Part shown: positions 1 through 6,159 of the stretch, one piece after another
How positions within the stretch are numbered: the stretch's first letter is position 1
Layout: each line of letters starts with the position of its first letter
NCBI GenBank assembly: GCA_964596405.1
Contig: CAZQSS010000032.1
Coordinates: 1 to 10,307, forward strand
Origin: CAZQSS01 sp964596405
GTDB taxonomy: Bacteria; Patescibacteriota; Patescibacteriia; Magasanikbacterales; UBA10003
Direction: 5' to 3'
Length of the DNA stretch: 10,307 nucleotides
Made by a program: the position numbers and the translations under genes
The notes under the pieces: generated by a model
Database searches by the model: none
What the model was told of the DNA's origin: nothing
The model's input: only the letters and a program-made list of their open reading frames with translations

Positions 1-98
1 AACGAAGTGATTAACAATTACTTACAAAGTGGTGCTCCCAAACCTTGATTTTATCTAAGACAGAACTTTAAAAAATTAACCTAAATTGAGGAGAAAAA

Positions 99-679
99 AT
101 GCTAAAAAAGGTGGAAACTTGGCTGGAGAGCATTCCGCGCTGGGCCGCCGCCCTGCTGATGATTCTTCTGCTGGCGGCTTACTGGCCTATCAATCAATTT
201 CCGCTTTTCAAACCGCATTACCTGCCGCTCATCTGGGGGGAACAATATATTCCCTTCACCGGCTGGACCACCTACATTTATCTCTCTCTCTGTTTTTCTA
301 CGGTCTGGCCGCCATGTATGCCCTGCCGGCCGAACGGTTTGGCCGGACATACCTCGCCATCGGCGCCATAGAAATATTGCATCTCGTTATCTTTGTCCTG
401 TACCCCACCACTTATCCGCGGCCGGCGGGTGATACGAGCTATCCGCTTTTTGAGTTCTTGAAATTCTTTGATTCGCCCACCAACTGTTTTCCGTCACTCC
501 ACGTGGCCATCCCCATTTTCCTGGCCCTGGCCATTTGGCGCGGCGGCAAAAAAATCGGCATTCTATTTCTCTTTTGGGCCATCTTGCTGGCCCTCTCCAC
601 CCTGACCACCAAGCAACACTACTTGCTGGATGTCTTTGGCGGCATTCTCACCGCTCTTTTAGGCCTCTTGCTCATCTAA
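99..679 (+). pseudogene. PAP2/Aur1-like membrane phosphatase, frameshifted at a TC run
   Basis: The ATG at 99 follows a good ribosome site (GAGGAG, 88-93). The opening frame encodes a membrane protein up to about 290, then runs into an unrelated tail ending at 371. The remaining PAP2 signature is in another frame that ends at 679. Removing one TC from TCTCTCTCTCT (281-291) joins the two into a 192 aa protein reading ...IYLSLFFYGLAAMY.... The restored product has several hydrophobic helices and the PAP2_3/inositolphosphotransferase-type motifs: PRP (C1-like), CFPSLHVA (C2, usual PS-[GL]-H) and TTKQHYLLDVFGG (C3, H....D). Such proteins act in the membrane on lipid phosphates or transfer phospho-head groups; the substrate cannot be read here. 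A weak promoter (TTGATT 45-50, TTAAAA 68-73) may precede it, and nothing else is seen in 1-98. Whether the shift is real, phase-variable or a sequencing error is open. Confidence 0.75.
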
Positions 680-680
680 C

Positions 681-716
681 AAAAAACCCTAGCGTTAACG
701 CTAGGGTTTTGTTTTT
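681..716. terminator. Bidirectional rho-independent terminator
   Basis: A perfect 20-nt palindrome (687-706, half CCCTAGCGTT) is flanked by six A on the left and a T-rich tract on the right. It therefore has a U-tail on both strands and serves both the + phosphatase gene and the - nadE gene, which converge here. Confidence 0.9.
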
Positions 717-1564
717 CAGAGAGTCTTGATTCGATACGGCGCGTGGCGCTTTCTCTTGGTAACCTTGACGCGCTTCAAAACCTTGTTGACGATGGCGAGC
801 GGTATGGCCGCTTCTTTGGCGATCTGCCGCGGATTTTTACCCTCTTCGGTCAGAGCCAAAACCATGTCGGCCGCCAAGTAAGTAAAGTCCAGTTCGCCTT
901 CGTCAGTCTGGCCTTCCCAAAGCTCAGCCGAAGGCGCGCGATCCAAAACGCTCTGGGGCAGATGATGGCCGGCCGGCGTTTTGATGGCCGCGGCCAGCTG
1001 GAGAACCTGAGTTTTCCAAAGATCCTGAATCGGTTCAATATGGGAAATGCTGTCGCCGCCGATAGTGAAGTAAGCCAGGAGCTCCTCGGTGCGATTTTCC
1101 GTGCCGATAAGCAAAGCATTAAAGGCCGTGCAAACATCCATCAGCACCTTCATCCGTTCGCGCGCGGCCGCATTGCCCACGCGAATCTTCTCATCACCAC
1201 CCAAAATCCCGGCTGTTGACCGCAACGTAGCGTCAACTGCTTGGGTGATATCCACCGTAAATAAATTCGCGGAAGAAAGACCAATGGCGCCGGCAATCTC
1301 TTCAGCAATATGGTTGCTTTTTTCATTACAAGTCCGAAAAGGCAAACGCGCGGCAATTACATTTTCCGGCCCCAATGCCAACGCCGCGAGCGTGGCCGAA
1401 AGCGCCGAATCAATGCCACCCGAAAGACCGATGACCGCCGTCCGGTGGTAATTTGACGTGGCAAAATGTTCGCGCAAATCTGCAACTTTGGACTCGATGA
1501 TCTTCTGAATTTCATCGGGTGTCAGGCGCAAAATCTTGGGAATGCTTTTTGGATTGATGAACAT
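716..1564 (-). CDS. nadE: NH3-dependent NAD+ synthetase
   Basis: Amidates nicotinate adenine dinucleotide to NAD+ using ATP and ammonia, the last step of NAD synthesis. The 282 aa product has the N-type ATP pyrophosphatase loop GLSGGIDSAL (about 47-56), RVGNAAARERM (129-138), the NaAD/ATP-binding stretch GTENRTEELLAYFTIGGDS (154-172) and PSAELWEGQTDEGEL (211-225). There is no N-terminal nitrilase/glutaminase domain, so it should use free ammonia, like E. coli NadE (about 275 aa). The ATG at 1564 is preferred because AAAGGAG sits just upstream; an in-frame ATG at 1615 lies inside a hairpin. It lies downstream of a radical SAM gene, with only a hairpin and no clear promoter between them, so read-through from upstream is likely. 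Confidence 0.95.
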   Translation of the reverse strand: MFINPKSIPKILRLTPDEIQKIIESKVADLREHFATSNYHRTAVIGLSGGIDSALSATLAALALGPENVIAARLPFRTCNEKSNHIAEEIAGAIGLSSANLFTVDITQAVDATLRSTAGILGGDEKIRVGNAAARERMKVLMDVCTAFNALLIGTENRTEELLAYFTIGGDSISHIEPIQDLWKTQVLQLAAAIKTPAGHHLPQSVLDRAPSAELWEGQTDEGELDFTYLAADMVLALTEEGKNPRQIAKEAAIPLAIVNKVLKRVKVTKRKRHAPYRIKTL

Positions 1565-1593
1565 AAGTCTCCTTTGATTGATTATTTTTGGAA

Positions 1594-1621
1594 GAAAGAG
1601 CGGATGGGTTTCCACCCGCTC
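1594..1621 (-). terminator. Hairpin between radical SAM gene and nadE (weak terminator or processing site)
   Basis: GAGCGGATGG (1598-1607) pairs with CCACCCGCTC (1612-1621). The single mismatch becomes a G-U wobble in the minus-strand RNA, so the structure favours that strand. Only a poor pyrimidine tail (TTTCTTCC) follows, and nadE starts about 30 nt later, so partial termination or mRNA processing is more likely than a full stop. Confidence 0.55.
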
Positions 1622-1631
1622 TGTTTTGAAT

Positions 1632-2543
1632 CTACTCGCTTCCGGTGCCGCCTAAGATAATCGCGCCGTCATAATCCCAACGGTAGCGCAAACTGCCGTC
1701 GGAATAATAAATGAGGGTGCGGATATCGTCGCTCTCGCCGTCTTCATTCAGACAGCTGGTGACACAAACATTCTGACCGTTAATATCCAGCACGACAGCA
1801 TCATGCGGCAAGGTCATCATTTTCTTACCACGCCTCAGACACCAAGTGTTGATGTTTTTTACTTCAAAGTCTGTCAAACCGCGCTCAGTGACAAACTGTG
1901 TGGCTTTTTTATCATAATTGGAAACCTGGGGCTTGCGGATGGAACGGATCGTCAGCTGTTCCACTCGGTGAGCGCGGCAGAAGTCAATGACGGCCTGCAC
2001 CTTGCGGGGTGTGTCCACAAAACCTTCCAGCATCATAATACAAAGCCGCACGGTAAAACCGAAAGAATGTAAAAACTTGATGGTCGTGGCCAAGTCGGGA
2101 TAATCCATGCTGTAGATTGTGGCGTTGCGCCAATTTTCCACACTCACCGCCGAGATGGCGACAGTATTCAATCCCTTGCGGCGCCAAGCGGCCAGAATTT
2201 TACGGTTCAACCCCTTGGGCAATCCGTCAGTTTCACCCTGAGCCAGTCGGCCCAACATCAGACCGTTGGTCTGCAATTCAATGAGGGGAAACTCCCACTT
2301 TTTGAGCAAATTCAGATAAGCCGTGATTTCTTCGGGATACAACGTCGGTTCGCCCTTACCGGTCATCAGAACCGTGGTCGAACCGCTTAACTCGGCTAAA
2401 CGGCAGGCCTTGTCAAAATTGATCCGGTCAATCCGGCGCGTTTTGGGTAAAACCCCAAAACCGGTCATCTTGGAAACGCAGAACGGGCAACGAGCATCGC
2501 AAGCGCGAGTACCCACGACAATGCTGAATGTCTGAATCTTCAT
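1632..2543 (-). CDS. Radical SAM protein of unknown function
   Basis: A 303 aa protein with the radical SAM cluster motif near its N-terminus: C15, C19 and C22 (CDARCPFC, CxxxCxxC), which should bind a 4Fe-4S cluster and SAM. TGKGEPTLYP (about 61-70) matches the GGE-like SAM-binding strand. The rest follows a partial TIM-barrel pattern (IELQTNG, NTVAISAVS). The C-terminal part has NGQNVCVTSCLN followed by IYYSDGSLRYRWDYDG; its two cysteines could be accessory, but too few are seen to claim a SPASM domain. A strong ribosome site (AAAGGAG) precedes the ATG at 2543. It sits among NAD genes, but nothing in the sequence ties it chemically to NAD. The substrate is unknown; the radical SAM assignment itself is secure. 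Confidence 0.9.
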   Translation of the reverse strand: MKIQTFSIVVGTRACDARCPFCVSKMTGFGVLPKTRRIDRINFDKACRLAELSGSTTVLMTGKGEPTLYPEEITAYLNLLKKWEFPLIELQTNGLMLGRLAQGETDGLPKGLNRKILAAWRRKGLNTVAISAVSVENWRNATIYSMDYPDLATTIKFLHSFGFTVRLCIMMLEGFVDTPRKVQAVIDFCRAHRVEQLTIRSIRKPQVSNYDKKATQFVTERGLTDFEVKNINTWCLRRGKKMMTLPHDAVVLDINGQNVCVTSCLNEDGESDDIRTLIYYSDGSLRYRWDYDGAIILGGTGSE

Positions 2544-2562
2544 GGTTTTTCTCCTTTGGTTG

Positions 2563-2623
2563 TCCCGATTCCGTTTCGACGGAATCGAGGATCCTCGATT
2601 TTGCGCGAAGCAAAATCGGGATT
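2563..2623. repeat. Compound inverted-repeat (REP-like) element
   Basis: Three palindromic modules abut: CGATTCCGT/ACGGAATCG with a 4-nt loop (2566-2574 and 2579-2587), the 12-nt palindrome CGAGGATCCTCG (2586-2597), and CGATTTTGC/GCAAAATCG with a 5-nt loop (2596-2604 and 2610-2618). The outer ends CCCGATT (2564-2570) and AATCGGG (2614-2620) are also complementary, so the whole block can fold as one cruciform. It lies in the untranslated region just upstream of the radical SAM gene. The organisation resembles a REP element or small non-autonomous palindrome, but only one copy is in the window. Confidence 0.6.
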
Positions 2624-2670
2624 AATTGTTAAAGTGCCCTCTTTTCTGATCGCCAATTTTGGTGACCAGG

Positions 2671-2711
2671 AAAAAGGTGGGGAGCCAGATGACTTTCATC
2701 ATCCGCTCCCC
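2671..2711 (-). terminator. Rho-independent terminator downstream of the 80 aa ORF
   Basis: GGGGAGC (2679-2685) pairs with GCTCCCC (2705-2711), with an inner GATGA/TCATC stem. On the minus strand this is followed by ACC and a T5 run (2675-2671). It begins about 8 nt past the stop of the small ORF. Confidence 0.85.
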
Positions 2712-2718
2712 CGAGTTG

Positions 2719-2961
2719 TTATTTCAGAAAATCCGCGCGTAACACGCCCTGCCCAATCATCCGCTGCCGGAGATTGAACAGGTCGGGTGTCAGCGACACC
2801 TTGAGCAAGTGCGGTTTTTCCAAACGGGTCAAAGACCAATGCAGGCTGTCAACGCCGCGGTGCGCGCGCTGTGTCACTTCGGCGATGGTCTCACCCACCT
2901 GATAGGGCGTGCTATCCCAGGCAAAAGCCATGGCCACATCACCTTTGGTGGAATTCCACAT
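2719..2961 (-). CDS. Hypothetical small protein, possibly frameshifted at its 5' end
   Basis: I do not recognise this 80 aa product. It looks coding: GC-rich third positions like its neighbours, balanced composition, no signal peptide or membrane span. The start is doubtful. The ATG at 2961 has no ribosome site, the same frame stays open upstream (NNIRGQQQL), and an ATG at 3007 opens a frame that would join it if one T were removed from GTTTTC (A4 on +, 2997-3000), giving a start MPVSCLNNIRG and about 95 aa. An internal ATG at 2931, preceded by AAAGGTG, is a third option. It lies between two minus-strand terminators with no convincing promoter, inside the NAD locus, so it may depend on read-through. 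Confidence 0.5.
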   Translation of the reverse strand: MWNSTKGDVAMAFAWDSTPYQVGETIAEVTQRAHRGVDSLHWSLTRLEKPHLLKVSLTPDLFNLRQRMIGQGVLRADFLK

Positions 2962-3034
2962 CAGCTGCTGCTGACCCCGGATATTGTTAAGACAAGAAAA
3001 CTGGCATCAAATTCACTTTGGTGACAAATTTCTG

Positions 3035-3077
3035 AAAAAAGAGTTTGGGGAATCCGCCTTTGGCGGATTCCCCAAAC
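3035..3077 (-). terminator. Strong rho-independent terminator after nadD-nadK
   Basis: A perfect 16-bp stem (3043-3058 with 3062-3077; ends GTTTGGGG and CCCCAAAC) with a 3-nt loop. On the minus strand CTC and a T6 run (3040-3035) follow. It begins 2 nt after the fusion gene stop codon. Confidence 0.93.
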
Positions 3078-3079
3078 AG

Positions 3080-4540
3080 TTATACGTTATAAAGATCAAG
3101 TGCGCGAAGTTCCATCAACAGACGCTTATCGGCTGAGTAGAGAACCCTGTGGCGCGGAAACTGACTTTCCACCATCTTGCGATTGATGTCGTAAGAAGGA
3201 TCAAAGAGCAGTTCGGCCGCCGCAATCCGGCTCAACCTGACCTTCATGGAAACCACTTCGCCCAAGAACTGATTATCTACCGAAGCTTCTATTGGCCGCC
3301 GCGCCGGATCCAGGGCGGAAATTTCAATCAAAGAATCAAAAGGTAAATGAGCCGCCTTCCAGCCATTGGGCTCCAACACATTGGAACCGACAAGCACGAT
3401 AGTCTGGGAATTGATGGGCACGGGCTGTGCTCCCATGGCGCGCGCGTAAACGTTCGTGCCGTTTGGCGTAGCCACAAGCGCCCCGTCACCCACCAGTTTC
3501 TCCATCACCACCTGCCCTTTTTGTTTTATCTGCAGCCAAGCCGTATTCTGATTCTTCCGTTCCACCCAGGCGTCGTTGAAAGCCAAAGCCTCCTGCACCC
3601 GGCCGGTGGCGTCGCGTGTCTCCACGTAAAGTAGTGGCATGTGATAAGCGGCTAAGTTGCCCCGCATCAAATCATCCACTGATGATGGCGCGGGCGGCAC
3701 ATCGTTGAGCAGATACCCCTTGTGCCCAAAATTCAGGCCCAGGAAAGGCAGCCGCTCGCGCCAATGCCGGCGAATCGCCCTCAGCATTGTGCCGTCACCG
3801 CCCAAAGCGACAATCAAGTTGGGATCGGATTCCACCGTGTAGCTTTTCAGCGTCTCGGCCATCTCGCAAGCCGCCGGATTTCTCTCGTCATACGAGAGTT
3901 TAACCCGCGGCTCGGCCAATTGCAAATGGTGAACGTGATGAGGCATAATGCCGCGGTACAGACCGTAACGCCGGATATAGCTCGCGGTCGCGTCGGTCAA
4001 AAGACCGCTGAAATCCTCACCGCGATAAATCAATTCTCTGATCTTGGTGCTGGAAATTCGCGGAAACTCGCCATCAAAAAACTTAAAGTGGGGCGGCAGA
4101 TCTTCCTGGTCGCAGGGATAACCCGGACGGGCAATCACCGCGAAATTCAGATTCTGCCAAATTTCCATCCCTTGCTTCCAAGTTTTCTGGATGAGCGACT
4201 CGCCACGGCGGCCGTTGACCACCAGATCGGTACCCACCACATGCCACACCTCACCCTGGTCCTTAAAGATTTCCTCCAGGCGACAGTTGGGAGTGAACGT
4301 ATCGCTTTCCAGATCAAACAGCTCCACCCGAGTTTTGGGCAACCGGCCGAAAACCAAATCGGCCAGGGCCGCCCGATGTTCCGGCGGGATGTCATTGACG
4401 CTCGGCTTGTCCGGCCGACCGCCGCAGGGTATCACCACGATTTCGTCAAACTCGCCGCTCGCAATGAGCGTGTTGACGACCGACCGATGGTGTTTGCCCG
4501 GCGGATTGAAACTGCCGCCGAAGATCGCTATCTTTTTCAT
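3080..4540 (-). CDS. nadD-nadK: Fused nicotinate-nucleotide adenylyltransferase / NAD kinase
   Basis: A 486 aa fusion. Residues 1-198 form a NadD domain (NaMN + ATP to NaAD): IAIFGGSFNPPGKHH (4-18) and RISSTKIREL (161-170). In place of the usual HxGH signature it reads GKHH, so the first His is replaced. Residues about 205-486 form a NAD kinase: ALGGDGTMLRA (245-255), LNFGHKGYLLNDV (269-281), AFNDAW (320-325) and GDGALVATPNGTNVYA (351-366), a variant of the usual DG...TPTGSTAY region. The ATG at 4540 is chosen because GGAGG precedes it and the NadD fold starts there; the in-frame extension to 4672 overlaps pncA. pncA ends 1 nt upstream, so the two are co-transcribed. The fusion covers the steps on either side of NadE. 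Confidence 0.92.
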   Translation of the reverse strand: MKKIAIFGGSFNPPGKHHRSVVNTLIASGEFDEIVVIPCGGRPDKPSVNDIPPEHRAALADLVFGRLPKTRVELFDLESDTFTPNCRLEEIFKDQGEVWHVVGTDLVVNGRRGESLIQKTWKQGMEIWQNLNFAVIARPGYPCDQEDLPPHFKFFDGEFPRISSTKIRELIYRGEDFSGLLTDATASYIRRYGLYRGIMPHHVHHLQLAEPRVKLSYDERNPAACEMAETLKSYTVESDPNLIVALGGDGTMLRAIRRHWRERLPFLGLNFGHKGYLLNDVPPAPSSVDDLMRGNLAAYHMPLLYVETRDATGRVQEALAFNDAWVERKNQNTAWLQIKQKGQVVMEKLVGDGALVATPNGTNVYARAMGAQPVPINSQTIVLVGSNVLEPNGWKAAHLPFDSLIEISALDPARRPIEASVDNQFLGEVVSMKVRLSRIAAAELLFDPSYDINRKMVESQFPRHRVLYSADKRLLMELRALDLYNV

Positions 4541-4541
4541 A

Positions 4542-5298
4542 TTAGCCTCCAGTCTGCCCGGGTATGTTAAGATCCAAATCGTTGGAATTGACAAGATGGA
4601 TGCCCAGCTGGGTAAAGGCGTCCCGGGCGTCTTTCGCGCTCTCCGGCGCGACCGCTCGCGTGGCATTTTCAATCACGTAGGCTTCAAAGTTGTTGCGAAT
4701 AGCGCCCTCGGCGCTGAAACGCACGCAATAATCCAGAGCCAGACCCCAGAAGAAGCACCGCTTAACACCCGCCTGACGCAGGACATCGGCAAAACCGGTC
4801 GGCCGCATCAAGTTGTCTTCAAACGCGCCGTAAGAATCACAAGCCGGGTCAGTGCCCTTCTTGAGAATATAGGCGAACTCGGACCGCATAAAAGTGGGAT
4901 GGAGTTCAGCTTCGGCCGTGCCTTCAATGCCGTGATTGGGCCAGAGCACCTGTTGCTTGACCCCCGGCCAAGTAATTTTTCAACTCGGCCAGAGTAAAAC
5001 GCGCGCCCGGGGCAATCAGATTGGCCGCGTCCGTCCAGCCCGCCACCATTGTTTCGGTGAGCAAGCTGTATGGCGAGAGCCCCACGTAAGAACTGGCCAA
5101 AGAAATGTGCCCCAACGGATGCCAATCCTGCGTGGCAAAACGCAACTTCAGATTGGGCCAGCCAATCATAAGCGCTTGGCCTACCCGAACGATTTCATCA
5201 CCGCCCGGCACAGGCAAACCGCCACCCGGCATAAACGTCGGCAGAACATCGACAGCAATCAAAGCGTCAGAAAAATGATTCACGATGATCTTGTTCAT
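4542..5298 (-). pseudogene. pncA: Nicotinamidase, frameshifted in a G5 run
   Basis: Hydrolyses nicotinamide to nicotinate and ammonia. The ATG at 5298 has a near-perfect ribosome site (AAGGAGG). The first frame gives the N-terminal half: D17 in LIAVDVLPTFMPGG, then metal ligands D58, H60 and H64 in TQDWHPLGHIS. The second half lies in another frame: LWPNHGIEGT, KKGTD (candidate catalytic Lys) and GLALDYCV with the catalytic Cys. Removing one G from the run at 4961-4965 (CCCCC on +) joins them into 251 aa with all catalytic residues, numbering the Cys 191. Read as given, no active enzyme is made. It is the first structural gene of the NAD operon and its stop lies 1 nt from the NadD-NadK start. 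Sequencing error and real inactivation cannot be told apart here. Confidence 0.85.
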
Positions 5299-5318
5299 TG
5301 GTTCCTCCTTGTTTATGG

Positions 5319-5376
5319 CCCGCCTCTCGGTCCACCGCGCCGCCATTCGGCACTGTGGCACCCAGAACTCGGCGGG
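5319..5376 (-). promoter_or_regulatory. Structured 5' leader of pncA (candidate cis-regulatory RNA)
   Basis: Three nested stems can form in the leader RNA: CCCGCC/GGCGGG (5319-5324 with 5371-5376), GGTCCAC with GTGGCACC (5329-5335 with 5355-5362, one bulged C) and GCCG/CGGC (5339-5342 with 5348-5351, 5-nt loop). The structure ends about 9 nt before the ribosome site (5304-5310), close enough to affect initiation. It matches no riboswitch class I can name from sequence alone. Confidence 0.4.
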
Positions 5377-5406
5377 TAAATTTTAAAGAACGGATTAATT
5401 AGCCTA

Positions 5407-5435
5407 TTTTTAGCATCTTTAGCCATAAAAGTCAA
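5407..5435 (-). promoter_or_regulatory. Sigma70-type promoter of the pncA operon
   Basis: The minus strand has TTGACT (-35, 5430-5435), a 17-nt spacer and TAAAAA (-10, 5407-5412). Transcription would start near 5400, giving a leader of about 100 nt. Three TTAGC copies on + (5399, 5410 and 5419) overlap the -10 and spacer at about one-turn spacing. Confidence 0.6.
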
Positions 5436-5450
5436 CCCTTGTTGTCCAAC

Positions 5451-6137
5451 TTACGATAAGATGGTTTTTATAATTAACTTATCCTGGCTAAATTCATATA
5501 ACGCGGCCGGCCGGTAAGCCTTATCCTCTTCTTTAACACCGGTCTCTTTTACCAATTTCAGGGCTAAGATTTTTTTGCGAAAATTCCGCTTGTCTAATTT
5601 TTTATTCAAAATACTTTCATAAGCTGATTGGAGTTCGGTTAAACTGAATTTTTCCGGCAAAAGAGAACGGACAATATTGGTATAACCCAGCCGCTTTTGC
5701 AACCGATCAATAGCCACATCAATTATCTCCTCATGATCGTAAGCCAACCGGGGCAGATGACTGATGGGAAACCATTTAATATCCTGATATTCACCGGTAG
5801 TTTTTAATTTCACGTTTTCCGGGCGGATCAAAGCGAGATAAGCCACGGAAACGACGCGACCAAACGGATCACGATTCACCCGGCCAAAAGTATAAAGCTG
5901 TTCAAAATGAGCCTCGTGGGTGATGCCGGTTTTGGCCGAGACCAAACGCCGCACCGCATTTTCCAAAGATTCGTCGGGTTTGACAAGACCGCCCGGCGCC
6001 GCCCAGGCATTGGTGTAAGGCGCTTTTTTCATTTTGATTAGCAAGACATTGAGCTGATTGTTGATTAACGCAAAAATTACCGGATCAACGGCAATCACCG
6101 CATGTTTGTATTTTTTGTAATTTTGAGCTTTAATCAT
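5451..6137 (-). CDS. nrtR: NrtR-type Nudix-related transcriptional regulator of NAD metabolism
   Basis: A 228 aa protein with an N-terminal Nudix-like domain and a C-terminal winged helix typical of NrtR. Visible marks are APGGLVKPDESLE, LYTFGRVNRDPFGRVVSVAYLALI, YDHEEIID, then LLPEKFSLTELQSAYESIL, KLDKRNFRKKIL and RPAALYEF. The Nudix box keeps G.....E but reads RLVSAKTGI where catalysis needs REUxEExGU, so the catalytic glutamates are lost. Known NrtR proteins bind ADP-ribose and repress NAD salvage genes, and this one lies directly upstream of pncA and nadD-nadK on the same strand. The ATG at 6137 is preferred over 6161, because 6161 lies inside the -10 box, upstream of the predicted transcription start. 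No ribosome site is seen, and the leader would be only about 16 nt. Confidence 0.92.
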   Translation of the reverse strand: MIKAQNYKKYKHAVIAVDPVIFALINNQLNVLLIKMKKAPYTNAWAAPGGLVKPDESLENAVRRLVSAKTGITHEAHFEQLYTFGRVNRDPFGRVVSVAYLALIRPENVKLKTTGEYQDIKWFPISHLPRLAYDHEEIIDVAIDRLQKRLGYTNIVRSLLPEKFSLTELQSAYESILNKKLDKRNFRKKILALKLVKETGVKEEDKAYRPAALYEFSQDKLIIKTILS

Positions 6138-6144
6138 ATAGTTA

Positions 6145-6159
6145 GTGTATTCTATACAC
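6145..6159. promoter_or_regulatory. Palindromic operator at the nrtR start (likely autoregulatory)
   Basis: GTGTAT-TCT-ATACAC is a perfect 6+6 inverted repeat with a 3-nt centre, lying directly against the -10 box and over the predicted transcription start of nrtR. A protein bound here would block transcription. NrtR itself is the obvious candidate; this is an inference from position. Confidence 0.65.

Noticed and set aside
743..1219. 158 aa open frame on + opposite nadE
   Set aside because: It is the antisense shadow of nadE; the minus strand carries clear catalytic motifs and a ribosome site.
2719..2961. Remnant of nicotinate phosphoribosyltransferase filling the missing pncB step
   Set aside because: The residues do not resemble any part of that enzyme that I know, and the fragment is far too short.
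3722..4997. Long overlapping + strand frames (282 and 268 aa) opposite nadD-nadK and pncA
   Set aside because: Low-complexity, motif-free translations that run antisense to well-supported genes; they arise from the GC-rich third positions.
4542..5298. Two separate genes instead of one broken pncA
   Set aside because: The halves carry complementary parts of one active site and join exactly on removal of one G; the second half has no start signal of its own.
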